NCBI GenBank assembly: GCA_944739405.2
Contig: OX123182.2
Span: forward strand, 55,183,183 to 55,247,182
Source of the DNA: Euclidia mi
Taxonomy: Eukaryota; Arthropoda; Insecta; Lepidoptera; Erebidae
Length of the DNA: 64,000 nt
Direction of reading: 5' to 3'
Within the stretch, counting starts at the first letter, position 1; every line of letters starts with the position of its first letter. The notes beneath the pieces were generated by a model. The model saw only the letters and a program-made list of their open reading frames with translations, did not search any database and was not told where the DNA came from. Position numbers and translations under genes: made by a program. This document shows, in pieces, positions 22,704-33,647 of the stretch.

Positions 22704-23443
22704 TTTTGTGAAGAAACTACTAGATTTTAAAGAAAGTCTTTGTAAACTTTTTCTTCGTTAAAGGATAGTTTGTGTTTGTTGAACGGTAGTAGTACAGTTT
22801 TGTCAAATACAAACTACTTAGTAGTTAAAGTAACGTAATTGCAAACAAATATGTTTTGAGATTGAGTAAAGCTTCATTTTACTGAACAGGCTCGCTTTTA
22901 TCAATATATTGACAGCTATCCAGAATATCCTGATTACTCCATAAATAATTTGATCTTACCTCTTATAGAAAAAAAAATATTAGTATAATTCAAGTCGTTT
23001 AGAAAAAGTATTATGAACACACACTCAAAAATTTCTGACTACAGACAAATATGCTACTAGATAAAATTATTAGAATAAGTTTCGAGCAATTAATTTAGAA
23101 GTGTATCCCATCCGGCACCCATTTTCGATAAACACTCATAATATACGCGATAGGAACAGTAAGCAATTGGTTGGCGAGTATATTTACTTAGTTATTCAGC
23201 TAAAATGTCCGCATATTGGCTAAATCAAGATAAACATCTTAATCTGCCGGCTGACCCATTTACTTAACATGATATAGTGTTGCTAATCTGTTTCATTACA
23301 CTTTGTAAATACAATGTTACCGCTTGTTCACATTAAGGTTTTTGTATATCTTTAGGTCTATAACATGTTTTGAGTGACTCAGACTACTATGACAGAACTC
23401 GATGATTTGATCCCTGCCTAGAACATGTTTTGAAATTAAACTT

Positions 23444-24226
23444 TGAAATTAAACTACAGTTTACGGATTTTATCGCGTTGTATTGGTTTCACTAAGTTAT
23501 TACATTTGAAACTAAAGATCTAGAAACTATATTTTTAATTTATTACTAGCCGACGTTTCGAATTCTTTACAGAATTCATGTCCACGGCAGACTGAGGTGA
23601 TATTTGTCTTTTTCTTGAATGTATAAGTTATCTCAAAGTACCCGAACATTTTTCAACTACTGGTGTTACTATTTACGCAGAATGAGCTCAGGTGATATTT
23701 GTCTTTTTCTTGAATGTATAAGTTATCTCAAAGTACCCGAACATTTTTCAACTACTGGTGTTACTATTTACGCAGAATGAGCTCACAGTGTCCTTAGGTC
23801 TTCTGGTGACTTTGTCCTTCTTGGGTTTCATTAGCCTTATGACAGGGTCCCAAGCTGGAGGAACATTCCAACCATCTTCCCTATTGAAATTAGGGTGTTT
23901 TTTAATTTCAATAGCCTCTCGTATCATCCTTGGAAGAAAACGATGTTCTTTTGCGAGTATCTGTGGTTCATCAAATCGCAGGTAGTGGTTGGGTCCTTGT
24001 TCCACATGTTCACACACAGCAGACTTTGTTGAGCGTTTATGTTTTATGTCGGCTATATGTTCTTTGAGTCGAATGCCTATGTTTCTCTTGGTTTGTCCAA
24101 TGTATGAGAGCCCACATTCACAGTCAATTTTGTAGACACCGGCCTCTTGCAAGGGTAACTGACACTTGACAGATGGTAATAATTGACTGATCTTCGTTGG
24201 CGGCTTGTAGTAAGTTTTGATAGAAG
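23444..24226 (-). mobile_element. Penelope-like element fragment
   Basis: Same terminal sequence as the 9.6-kb PLE (TTTACGGATTTTATCGCGTT) followed by the GIY-YIG coding end, truncated at about 24226. A stretch of about 97 bases (23596-23692) is repeated in tandem immediately afterwards (from about 23693), beginning GGTGATATTTGTC. Confidence 0.85.
23748..24224 (-). CDS. Penelope-like GIY-YIG endonuclease domain, intact frame but truncated
   Basis: The open frame runs about 158 codons from the truncation (SIKTYYKPPTKISQLLPSV) through GVYKIDCECGLSYIGQT, NIGIRLKEH, AVCEHVEQGPNH, to a C-terminal tail DGWNVPPAWDPVIRLM ending CVNSNTSS and a natural stop. The nuclease core residues (Tyr pair, Arg, Glu, His/Cys) are present. 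It lacks the RT and any start codon, so it is a dead fragment, but it gives the best view of the true C-terminus of this family. Confidence 0.8.
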   Translation of the reverse strand, partial: SIKTYYKPPTKISQLLPSVKCQLPLQEAGVYKIDCECGLSYIGQTKRNIGIRLKEHIADIKHKRSTKSAVCEHVEQGPNHYLRFDEPQILAKEHRFLPRMIREAIEIKKHPNFNREDGWNVPPAWDPVIRLMKPKKDKVTRRPKDTVSSFCVNSNTSS

Positions 24227-25443
24227 ATGTTTGATAATGTTTTATTTGTTCAGCTGACTGTGTCTTAGTTGTTTGGTGATATTATTAGATATTAACTTTA
24301 AGTATACTGACTGACTTGTGTAAAAATCGTGTTGTGGTGTGTCTTGGCATGCCTTAGTGTGCAGATGTTAGGTTCGATACAAATAACAACAAGTGCGTTA
24401 GTTTAGGTTGTCATTTACTAATATACACATCGTAAACAATGTATATCACATTAACGTAACGACATACAAATGCTGTTATTAAGTGGCTATTTACGTACAG
24501 TATCTTCTCAAATTTGTATGTTTCATAGGCTAATTCCAAGACATGGTATAGTAGTTTAGTAGGTAAGTGCTAAGATTTTAAAAACTTCTGAATTCATACA
24601 GCGGTTTAGTCGTGAAAGAATAAGAAGACTAAACATTTCATATAACTATGTATACAAATCCTAACGGGACGCATAAAATACCACTTAAAACGCACATTTC
24701 TGCATGAAACGTACACGGTGAAATGTCGCTTACATAGTTTAATCTAATTACAAATATAATGCTCTCAATTCAATTTTATAACGTTATTTGTAATTTGTTT
24801 TAATTTATATGTTATATATTTTAGTCAGAGCGTATACGCCTCGAGCGGCGGCTCGTGTTTAGGTTTTTATAGTAACCGCGATACCATCATAGTGCGCCGG
24901 GTCTCGCAACCGCGGTCGCCCGCGCACCGCGGTTGCGAGACCCGGCGCACTATGATGGTATCGCGTGGAATAATAATCTTGATCCTTTTTGCCATATATG
25001 AACAGTATTCGTCTATGTAATACGTCAATTATGATATGATAGTATTAAATTAATTATTTTCAATACACATGCATTTAATGGTATCAAATAAAGCTAGATA
25101 TTATTTGTTTAGTAGGATGATGTTTCTCAGGATTACGACTATTTATAATAATTTGGCGCAGTTTTATTATATGATAGAAATAATTTATAATAGTATTCTA
25201 CATAATTGTCACATTTCAAATATACATCTATTGCGTTATTAATGCATGAAAATCCACGAATAACACTAAATACAAAACCAAAAGAGTCAGGTAAAAGAAA
25301 ATACTTGATTAATTAAAAGTAAGAAAAAAAAATACAATATGTTAATTTGCATTTGCAAAATATTTTAATTATATAATATCCACCTAAAATTATTTCACAC
25401 AGTGTGCGATGATATAAATCCCTCTTTTTATTAAATGCTACTT
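24227..25443. other. Non-coding part of unit 1 and adjoining AT-rich DNA
   Basis: 24227-24800 aligns with 58567-59740. From 24800 to 25443 no pair was found. No ORF of note. It holds the perfect hairpin at 24877-24965. Confidence 0.55.
24877..24965. repeat. Perfect 39-bp GC-rich hairpin, 11-nt loop
   Basis: 24877-24915 and 24927-24965 are exact reverse complements (arm begins CGCGATACCATCATAGTGCG and ends GCAACCGCGG); the loop is TCGCCCGCGCA. It is strongly GC-rich in an AT-rich surround. No second copy of the arm was noticed in the window. RNA from either strand would fold into a hairpin of pre-miRNA size, but that is only a possibility; a recent fold-back duplication is equally likely. Confidence 0.95.
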
Positions 25444-26180
25444 TGTAACGTATGTCCGGTACTTACCGCGTTTGCGTCACAGTACCGCCCATACGCTCGG
25501 CCAATCAGAGAAGGCCATCGTCCGCGCTCGCGAAGCTTGACCAGATATGGTCATGAACGGACTCCAACGTTTATGGAGGGCCCAGTATATAAAGGGGCCG
25601 ACAGAGAGGCCGGCACCGCTACTCTACACTAACCTACTATCGCTACTCTATTCTATACCGCTATATCTATAATTATACATTCTACGTGTATCCTGATCCC
25701 AGCAGCTGGGTAAGTCACTACAATTACTGCGATAGCGTACTGCCCATCTCTCCACCTGCTAGCTGAGGCCGGCTGACGCCGCCTGCCTGACTTTATTGGC
25801 TGTGGCTTTCCTAATGCTGTTTCCCTTCAGGTTCCAGGTTCACCTTAAGACTCCGGCTACGCTCCTAGACCGCTACACTTTCCTGCATCGCCTTCGGCGT
25901 CACCTCTGCCGAAGAGTCTGGCCTGCCCTACTCATCGTACTCGCACCGCCGGCGTCTGCCAGCTGAACCAACGGCCTGCGAGGATCTACCGCTACGCGCA
26001 GCCTTCGAGCAGCCAGCCTACACACTACCGGAGGGAACAGCGTGGGAGACTGCAGCCTTAGTGTTCAGGCCAGTGTCGTGTTGTTGGTCGGTCATACTCG
26101 TGCAAGGGAAGTGAGACAATACTCGGCAATAAACGCATCTAGAACCTCTTTTCTGCGTTTTAATACCAGAACCCGTTACA
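25444..26180 (+). repeat. 5' LTR of the gypsy element
   Basis: 737 bp, TGT...ACA ends. It carries TATATAAA (25586-25593) in a GGCCCAG-TATATAAA-GGGGC context and AATAAA (26128-26133), marking U3, R and U5. Confidence 0.93.
25586..25593 (+). promoter_or_regulatory. LTR TATA box
   Basis: TATATAAA directly upstream of a GGGGC tract; the same string is in the 3' LTR at 31392-31399. Confidence 0.7.
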
Positions 26181-26181
26181 G

Positions 26182-26200
26182 TGGCGCCTACGTGGGTTAT
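26182..26200 (+). promoter_or_regulatory. Candidate primer-binding site
   Basis: TGGCGCCTACGTGGG begins one base behind the ACA end of the 5' LTR, the usual place of the tRNA primer site. TGGCGCC is a frequent beginning of such sites; I cannot tell which tRNA. Confidence 0.55.
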
Positions 26201-26486
26201 TGTCTCGCTTTCCGTGCTCGAGTTCTCATCTAGCAGGCCTCCATTATTGTAAGCGAGGAGGTGTGGCTACAGCGAACCGGTACGTATTGCTATACTAATT
26301 GTCTACCTTTTAGTGTAACTACCTACTACGTTATAGTTCGCAAATTTGAATCTAACGTTTTTTCTAATTAGTCCTAACGTTCGAACTTTTACGCCTAATC
26401 ATAAAGTAGGCCATTTGTAAGGGTGGAACGCTTGCGCACTAAGTGTAGTGTGTAGTGTATACTTACGCGGTACTCTTTCATACACA

Positions 26487-27812
26487 ATGGGCTCACACCC
26501 CATAAAATACTTTCTTTTAATTAAAAGCGAGTTAGACTACGAGGTTGGGATTAGAGGTGAGGAGCCGGCTACCTCTGTCCTAGGTCTGCGGAAGCAGCTT
26601 CCTAAATTACTGGAAGCCATTCCAGATGATGATATTTTGGAGTCCGGCCTAGCCATCACGGTGGACTTCGAGGGCGCTAGCGAGGCTGTCTCTGAGCTGG
26701 CCAAGCGAGTGGATTTGTTATCCATTTCTTACGACGCGAACTTAGCTAGGAGGTCTACCGCACTGCACAACCACTTATTCCACAGACTCCGTAGGATGGA
26801 ACGTCCTACGGCGTATTCAAAACGAATAACCGAATTGTGCAGCCGGTTCGACAAGCTCTCGGCGGAGCTGTCCGCCATTGAGCAATCAGCTGTTCGCTCA
26901 GCTGATGCTGTGGCTGAGGTCCGACCTGCGCCATCTACCTCGACGCAGGCGGTGTTAGCCCCAGTATTGCATTGCGAGCATTTGAAAGTTAGCGAACAGT
27001 CCAAGCTAAAATACGACGGTACGGGATGCGTCCGAGCGTTCCTACAACGCGTAACCGAATTCCAAACCGCGCGTAATCTACCTTCCACTAAAATTTTATC
27101 GTATGCCTCAGAAATTTTCACCGGTAACGCACTTCACTGGTACCGCGGCCTAAAAGAATATTTCAATACATGGGAAGAACTCACCACTAAATTAATAGAC
27201 GATTTCACATCGTACGATTATGACTACCGGTTATTAAATGAAATCCGCCGACGTTCTCAAGGTGCTACCGAAACTATAATAATTTATCTCTCGATAATGA
27301 ATCAGATGTTCGCTAGGCTGTCACTGTCAAAGCGATTGTCCGAACGCGAAAAGTTAGACATTCTATTGCATAACATACGTCCATGCTACTTGCTAGTGCT
27401 AGCTCCGTCAATATCTTCAATAGACAGTATAGCAACACTGCAGACGTTATGTTTAAACTACGAACGGATGAAATGTTTGAACTCTCAATTCCGCGAACCG
27501 TATTATAGTAACGACACGTTGGCACCAGACCTAGCTTACAGTCACAAACCTAATAACCGAGCGCGTAATAATTCTTTCAATAATTATCCCGTTGCCACTA
27601 TAGAGGGTACGCCCGGAAAACCCGAATACACTGAGAACAACGAACCTAGCAATCCTGAGTCTAAACCTAGCTCTGTCGCCCTAGTCACGTCCAAGTACTG
27701 CCCGCGCTGCCGTATCAATGATCACAGTTTGAATGAGTGCAAACGCGATCGGTTTGCAATTTGCTTTAAGTGCGGCCGTAGGGATGTGACATTCCCTAAC
27801 TGCCCGATTTAA
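26487..27812 (+). CDS. Gypsy Gag polyprotein
   Basis: 441 residues from the ATG at 26487 (the open frame upstream begins with a GTG and reaches into the leader, so the ATG is preferred). Central capsid-type domain of the retrotransposon gag family at about residues 185-285, with YDGTGCVRAFLQRV, ALHWYRGLKEYFNTWEE and a charged helix-rich end. The C-terminus has a double cysteine cluster: CPRCRINDHSLNEC followed by CFKCGRRDVTFPNC, a degenerate zinc knuckle. Ends in TAA at 27810. The frame is intact, unlike pol. Confidence 0.88.
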   Translation: MGSHPIKYFLLIKSELDYEVGIRGEEPATSVLGLRKQLPKLLEAIPDDDILESGLAITVDFEGASEAVSELAKRVDLLSISYDANLARRSTALHNHLFHRLRRMERPTAYSKRITELCSRFDKLSAELSAIEQSAVRSADAVAEVRPAPSTSTQAVLAPVLHCEHLKVSEQSKLKYDGTGCVRAFLQRVTEFQTARNLPSTKILSYASEIFTGNALHWYRGLKEYFNTWEELTTKLIDDFTSYDYDYRLLNEIRRRSQGATETIIIYLSIMNQMFARLSLSKRLSEREKLDILLHNIRPCYLLVLAPSISSIDSIATLQTLCLNYERMKCLNSQFREPYYSNDTLAPDLAYSHKPNNRARNNSFNNYPVATIEGTPGKPEYTENNEPSNPESKPSSVALVTSKYCPRCRINDHSLNECKRDRFAICFKCGRRDVTFPNCPI

Positions 27813-28003
27813 ACTAATCTACGAAACCAAAAAACTAGTTGGTCAGGGTTGGGGCGTGTCAAAGCCTAAATTAGGTTCTACAACCTATTCAACCAATTTT
27901 GACAAAGATGATTGGAGAAATTGGCTAAACACTCTACTCGTAAAAGTGTATTTCTCTAGTTATTCCGTCGCCTCGATCCTGGATAATAAATCTAAAAATG
28001 ACG

Positions 28004-28292
28004 GCCCTATGTTAACGTAACGATTAACAGTTTACCTATTTGTGGATTGCTCGATTCCGGTTTAGCCATTACAATTTTAGGTAACAACTCCCATATGGAG
28101 GTAATGACTAAAACCGGGTTAGAAATACAGCAGTGTCACAACACTAATTCCATTCGGTCCGCGGGTGGAAATATATTGTTGTCGCGCGGTTTTATCAACT
28201 TACCCACTACTTTTAATAATCAAACCCACTTATTGAAAGCTTATATTATTCCAGAAGTTACAAGTAATTTAATTTTAGGCATCGATTTCTGA
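28004..28292 (+). pseudogene. Gypsy aspartic protease domain
   Basis: Reads PYVNVTINSLPICGLLDSGL with the catalytic DSG, and closes with SNLILGIDF followed by TGA at 28290, where a Trp codon (GIDFW) would be usual. Upstream the frame is closed by a TGA close to 27999, so the gag-protease link is lost. Confidence 0.8.
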
Positions 28293-28334
28293 AAACTATT
28301 TAAATTACTGACTAACCATATCGCATCCGTATGC

Positions 28335-29304
28335 ATGTCTAAAACATTGCCGTGTAGTGTGTTAAGTGAAAATAAGCTAAGTAACACGAACGTATTGCAA
28401 TCTTTTAGTGAGTTGAGTGAGTCACAACAAAGAACGGCTAAGTTAATTATAAAGCAATACGAGTCGATTTCTACTGAAAAAACCGGGTTAGGACGAACTC
28501 ACTTAATAGAACATGCAATAGACACTGGCGATTCTGCGCTGATACGCCAAAGATATTATAGGTTACCGCCGGCGAAATTAAAAATAATTATTGACGAATT
28601 AGACGAAATGCTTGCATTGTGAGTGGTAGAAAAATGCGAAATTCCGTGGTCGTCATCAATTTTACTAACGCCTAAGAAGGACGGTAAACTAAGGTTTTGT
28701 TTAGATAGTCGGAAACTTAATTCTATTACTAAAGAAGACGCGTACAAACTACCTTACGTATCCGAAATTTTAGACAACCTTAGGAACGCTAGATATCTAA
28801 GTAGTATAGACTTATCTACGTCCTTTTGGCAGACGCCTCTTCGCGAATGTGATCGTGATAAGACTGCGTTCTATGTGCCTACTAGAGGAACATTTAGATT
28901 TGTGACTATGCCGTTTGGTTTACCGAATGCGCCTGCGACACAACAGCGTTTGGTGGATCACTTGTTTACGAACAGTCCTGAGTTCGAAAACTCTGTATTC
29001 GTTTTTTTAGATGATATCATGCTTATATCGCCATCTTTTAATGCTCATGTGTCACTATTAAATAAAGTACACGAAAAATTAAAATCGGCCAACCTTACCA
29101 TTAACTTAGAAAAATCTTAATTCTTCCGTGATGAAGTACTTGGGCTACGTAGTAAACTCTAAAGGATTACAAGTAGACCCATGTAAGGTGGAAGCCATTC
29201 TTTAATATGCTACGCCTAAGAATAAAAAAGAAGTCAAAAGGTTCTTAGGCATTGCATCATGGTATCGGCGATTTATACCTAATTTTCGTACTATTGCCGG
29301 TTCT
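28335..29304 (+). pseudogene. Gypsy reverse transcriptase domain
   Basis: The N-terminal part (28335-28622) has HLIEHAIDTGDSALIRQRYYR; then a TGA (28620-28622); then 28623-29120 with PWSSSILLTPKKDGKLRFCLD, MPFGLPNAPATQQRLVD and the catalytic FLDDI (the usual Y is F). A TAA at 29118-29120 and a frameshift near 29132 follow; the next segment YLGYVVNSKGLQ continues in another frame with a further TAA near 29203. Confidence 0.9.
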
Positions 29305-29916
29305 TTGAACAAACTTACCTCTACCGGTAAGAAAGCCGCACCATTTCAGTGGTCGGTGGAAGCTGATGACTCGTTTTGTAAACTAAAACAATGGTTAAGC
29401 TCCTCACCAATATTATCGTGTCCCGATTACGAGAAACCTTTTCAAGTTCACATAGATGTGAGTGCGAGTAGCATCGGTGAGTTGCTTACACAAGAAATAG
29501 ATGGCGTGGAACTACCAATCGCTTACATGAGAAGGTCACTAAATGCACAGGAACAAAACTACAGTATAACAGAACGGGAGACATTAGCAGTTCTAACAGC
29601 CCTCGAATATTGGCGCTGTTATTTAGATTACGGGTTAAAGTTCGTGGTGTATACTGACCATTCTGCACTGAAATGGTTCCTAAACTTGAGCAACCCGACT
29701 GGTAGATTAGCTCGGTGGTCGGTTCGTCTGTCAGCCTTTAACTTCGAAATAAAGCATCGGCGCGGCGCAGATAATATTATAGCCGATGCGTTATCACGTT
29801 CCCTACCTGTAAATATAATTAACGCGAGTAATAATAACGTGAATGACCCTAATGTTGACGCTGATCAATGGTATTCAGCCACCTACAATGGTTGTTTATC
29901 TTCGCCTAATGACTAA
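29260..29916 (+). pseudogene. Gypsy RNase H domain
   Basis: WYRRFIPNFRTIAGSLNKLT leads into FQWSVEADDSF, then HIDVSASSIGELL (first catalytic Asp; the usual Ala-Ser after it is Val-Ser), ERETLAV (Glu), YTDHSALKWF (Asp) and HRRGADNIIADALSR (last Asp). All four metal-binding acidic residues appear to be kept. Ends TAA at 29914. Confidence 0.9.
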
Positions 29917-29928
29917 CCAGACAGGATT

Positions 29929-29968
29929 ATTTATTATTTTTAATAGAATACTATTAAAAATAATAAAT
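29929..29968. repeat. Perfect 18-bp AT-rich hairpin in pol linker
   Basis: 29929-29946 and 29951-29968 are exact reverse complements around the loop AATA. It lies between RNase H and integrase just behind a stop codon and is not expected in a pol gene. Confidence 0.9.
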
Positions 29969-31103
29969 TGTATCGTATGATAAAATCTAGGTGTATGCTA
30001 CGTAAAGAGTTCGAATGGAAAGAAGTACCTTCTTCTGATCGAAATAATGCCATATTAGAGAACCATGCCGAACCCATTTCGGGGCATTTCGGTATATTTA
30101 AAACTTACAAGCGCTTAGCACTGCGTTACTATAGGCCCAAAATGCACGATGACGTGGTAAAGTTCATAAATTCTTGCGACACTTGTATCGCGCACAAACA
30201 TCAGAACCATGCACCATTGGGAACCATGGGACGACCCAAAGTGTGTTCACGACCCTTCCAAACCATTAGTGTAGATTTGGTGGGGCCATTACCCGTCACA
30301 AGAAAACAAAACGCCTACATCTTTGTTGTAACTTGTTGTTTTAGTAAATACTGTCTACTTTTTCCTATCAGGCGCGCAACTGCTGAAATAATAACTAATA
30401 TTTTGGAAGAAAAAATATTTTTAGTTCATGGTATACCATCTACAATTATATTGGACAATGTTAAACAGTTTGTAAGTGCTACTTAAAAAGCTATGTTGCG
30501 CAAGTACAAAATCCCTAATCTTCATTATACTCCTAAATGTTCCCCACATGTGAATATGGTCGAACGCTATAATAAAACCATTTGTTCTACCTTAGCGGCG
30601 TTTGTAGGAAATGACCAGAGATTATGGGACACTCTCCTACCTAAGGTGCAGTTTGCATTAAATACTGCAGTTAATGAAGTCACGGGCTATACACCTAGTT
30701 TTTTAGTCTATGGACGTGAATTAGTTCCATGCGGCTCACACTATGTCGACACGGACGCTGATGATATAGTATACATACCTAGGAACGATTACGCAGAAAG
30801 CAGTTATCAGGCATATTTGACAAAGTTCAGGCACTCCTCATTCAAGCTCATGCTAGGAACTCCCAAACGTATAATTTACGCCATAAACCAGCTGAGTTTA
30901 ATGTGGGAGACACTGTGTGGAAAAGGACTTTTTATCAGAGCGACAAGGATAAGTCCTTCTGTAAGAAACTAGCCCCTAAATTCGTGAAGTGCACAGTGAT
31001 TAATAAAAAGTCGCCTCTCGTTTACGAGTTGTCGGACGCGTCTGGAAATTCTATTGGGTTTTGGCACATAAAGGACTTAAAACTTATACACTATGACGCC
31101 TAA
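29969..31103 (+). pseudogene. Gypsy integrase
   Basis: Zinc domain with H-x-H (ENHAEPISGHFG) and C-x2-C (NSCDTCIAHK); catalytic core with Asp in SVDLVGPLP and Asp in IILDNVKQF (usual SDNG-x-QF); a TAA at 30484-30486; then NMVERYNKTICSTL with the catalytic Glu in 30493-30972; then a shift into 30903-31103, whose DTVWKRTFYQSD and KFVKCTVINKKSPLVYEL form the C-terminal GPY/F-type module. DDE triad visible but frame broken. Confidence 0.88.
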
Positions 31104-31249
31104 CCAATTGTTACAAACCGTATAAGACTTTCCCTTCCTTCTTTCTATATGCCGTCTTAGCTTGGACAGTAGCGGACTCGTAGACCTAACGCAGCTAGTC
31201 GGATTTTTCCTGTTAGTCACGCAAAATCCTCTCCTAAGGCGGGCGGTAT

Positions 31250-31981
31250 TGTAACGTATGTCCGGTACTTACCGCGTTTGCGTCACAGTACCGCCCATAC
31301 GCTCGGCCAATCAGAGAAGGCCATCGTCCGCGCTCGCGAAGCTTGACCAAATATGGTCATGAACGGAGTCCAACGCTGATGGAGGGCCCAGTATATAAAG
31401 GGGCTGACAGAGAGGCCGGCACCGCTGCTCTAACCTACTATCGCTACTCTATTCTATACCACTATATCTATAATTATACATTCTACGTGTACCCTGATCC
31501 CAGCAGCTGGGTAAGTCACTACATTTACTGCGATAGCGTACTGCCCATCTCTCTACCTGCTAGCTGAGGCCGGCTGACGCCACCTGCCTGACTCTATTGG
31601 TTGTGGCTTTCCTAATGCTGTTTCCCTTCAGGTTCCAGGTTCACCTTAAGACTCCGGCTACGCTCCTAGACCACTACACTTTCCTGCATCGCCTTCGGCG
31701 TCACCTCTGCCGAAGAGTCTGGCCTGCCCTGCTCATCGTACTCGCACCGCCGGCGTCTGCCAGCTGGACCAACGGCTTGCGAGGATCTACCGCTACGCGC
31801 AGCCTTCGAGCAGCCTGCCTACACACTACCGGAGGGAACAGCGTGGGAGACTGCAGCCTTAGTGTTCAGGCCAGTGTCATGTTGTTGGTTGGTCATACTC
31901 GTGCAAGGGAAGTGAGACAATACTCGACAATAAACGCATCTAGAACCTCTTCTCTGCGTTTTAATACCAGAACCCGTTACA
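31250..31981 (+). repeat. 3' LTR of the gypsy element
   Basis: 732 bp, collinear with the 5' LTR apart from scattered substitutions and a few small indels (such as the loss of an ACACTA segment near 31433). TATATAAA at 31392-31399, AATAAA at 31929-31934. The purine-rich AAGGCGGGCGG just upstream (31236-31246) is a candidate polypurine tract. Confidence 0.93.
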
Positions 31982-32510
31982 ACTTAGATAGTAAATAAGA
32001 AGACCAATTCTCGAAATGAGATTAGATTTTAAATTGACTCAGAATTGGTATTCTTCTAATTTAAATATCATCATCATCTAATTTGACTTCTATTGCCATA
32101 ACCTACTGGAGATTCCAACGGATGCCATAGGCAGCGATAGCCTACTGGAGATACCAACGGATTGCTATGCTGAGGGTATCGGGTTCGAATCCACAGAATG
32201 CTAAAACGATGATTATGATGATGACATTGTTCAATTAACTATCTAGTCACGATAACATTCCAATAACAGTTAATTTAGGAGAATACCATTTGTGACATAA
32301 GTATGATAGTTGAGGAGACGTGGAACATCGACCTTCACCGGTTTGATAACCAGATGAGAAGTATTTTTATGTAATATAATTTATAAACAAATATGTCTAT
32401 AATAACTTGCCTTTCAAAAAAGTGCTCATAGCTATTTTAAATTTAAGTAATTTTAATCAACCGCAAATATAACTTTGTCGTTTATACAAACACTATAATA
32501 ATAATAATAA

Positions 32511-33375
32511 TACCCCTCTGGGGCAGTCGTTATCTCATCATGAGACTAACGCAATCTCAGAGGGCAGAGTAACAGCTTTCAAACATCACCTTTGTCTTGT
32601 GATATATATTACAGGATAGAAAGAAAGCTTACAAACCGCAGGGCAGCTTTGTGGCGAGCTGAATGTGTGTGGCGACACTGCGATCCCGAATACTTCAGGG
32701 AGTCGGTCAGGGCCTCGTCTCCAGCTTGCTTTTACTGGCTGGTCGGAGTGGATTTCCAAGAGCGCCCGCAGGACTCTCGACTCTGGCTTGCCTTAGTCGG
32801 CCGGCCAGAGGGAAGTCGCAAGAGCTATTCGCTCGGGGGTGGAAGTGTCATTGTCAAGGGCGTAATTACGGGGAAACCCGCTCCGGGTCACGAGACCCGC
32901 GATGGCGAAACCGGTGCCGCACCGCTCTACACCCCTAGCCGCTCACACCGGTGTTGCCCTCTTGTTGCCTTTATGGTAGAGTTTGTTTGCCTTGGCGGCT
33001 ATTTAGAGAGGGTCCATCTAGTGAGCTGGCGAGTCACCATCTGCCCCTTTTCGACGTACTATAAGAGTACTTAGGGCAGACGCCGGCATCCATCCATAGT
33101 TTTCATCTAAACCTATCCATTAAACACCCATCCCAATAGCCCAGAGTAAAATTAGTTTCCATATAAGTAACAATAGGCCCTCACCTGCTGCGGCTAACCC
33201 GTGACTGTACTTAATAGTGCGGTGATGGAGGCGCCTCAGTAGGTGTTCCATTACATTCTAGATTAAAACTCTCAAAGGGCCTCTGCGCGTTGGACCTATG
33301 TCTCCGTGTACGCCTGCCAAAGGGCCGGGTATTGTTCTAAGAAATTAGAATAATACCCGAGAAAGAGAAACAAAT
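32511..33375 (+). mobile_element. 3' end of a retroelement with (AAT)n tail
   Basis: About 860 bases of mixed, fairly GC-rich sequence bounded by (AAT)n on both sides. A 160-codon open frame (32592-33074) shows no domain and I treat it as accidental. The end carries a hairpin with a GAAA loop. The layout suits a 5'-truncated LINE that targets AAT repeats (the Dong/R4 group does this), but the group is a guess. Confidence 0.4.
33326..33359 (+). ncRNA. 15-bp RNA hairpin with GAAA tetraloop near retroelement 3' end
   Basis: 33326-33340 (CGGGTATTGTTCTAA) pairs with 33345-33359, the single non-Watson-Crick pair being G-U on the plus strand; loop GAAA, a GNRA tetraloop. Likely a 3' UTR structure of the element, not an independent gene. 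Confidence 0.6.
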
Positions 33376-33632
33376 AATAATAATATTCTACCACATTCAC
33401 ACAACACCACCTAGTCCCAAACTAAGCAAAGCTTGTACTTTGGGTACTAGATAATGGATAAACATACATATATACTTTTTTTTTGTAAAGACATACATAT
33501 TACACATAGAAACACCCAGACCAAGACAAACATCCATGTTCATGCACACAAATGTTTGACTTGAGCGGGAATCGAACCCGCGACCTTTGGCGTAGCAGTC
33601 GCTTACACTCCCGCTGCGCCAACCGGTCGTCA
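33376..33632 (-). mobile_element. tRNA-derived SINE, minus strand
   Basis: Reverse complement begins GACGACCGGTTGGCGCAGCG, with A box GGCGCAGCGGGAGTG and B box GGTTCGATTCCC in a perfect GCGGG/CCCGC T-arm, then CATGAACATGGATGTTTGTC and a tail of ATT repeats. A second copy is at 40126-40396. Confidence 0.85.
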
Positions 33633-33647
33633 ATGGAAAACAAAACT

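Larger units (their letters stand above)
18880..24800. repeat. Segmental duplication, unit 1 right half
   Basis: Collinear, by eye, with 44170-47477 plus 52874-53126 plus 58567-59740. Anchors: CAAATACAAGGTTCGTCA at 18927 and 44218; GTTGCCGCGTCCTTTATGGA at 22630 and 45685; GATAAACATCTTAATCTGCC at 23229 against the 52918 copy; CACTTAAAACGCACATTTCT at 24681 and 59651. Inserts present in only one copy are listed separately. Confidence 0.85.
25444..31981 (+). mobile_element. Ty3/gypsy-type LTR retrotransposon, decayed but structurally complete
   Basis: Two LTRs (TGTAAC...GTTACA), ACTT target duplications at 25440-25443 and 31982-31985, a leader, gag and the pol order protease-RT-RNase H-integrase, which defines the gypsy group. 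The coding region has several stops and shifts, listed under the parts. Total length is about 6.5 kb. Confidence 0.93.

Noticed and set aside
25435..26233. Several short ORFs in the gypsy LTRs
   Set aside because: They lie within the LTR with promoter and poly(A) signals; no protein features.
32592..33074. 160-codon ORF as a gene
   Set aside because: No domain, arginine/serine-rich read-through of a GC-rich retroelement 3' region, overlapping frame also open.
33540..33625. Possible tRNA gene on the minus strand (also at 40130, 46195, 4500)
   Set aside because: Good A and B boxes and a T-arm, but no acceptor or anticodon stem, and long repeated bodies behind them: SINE heads.
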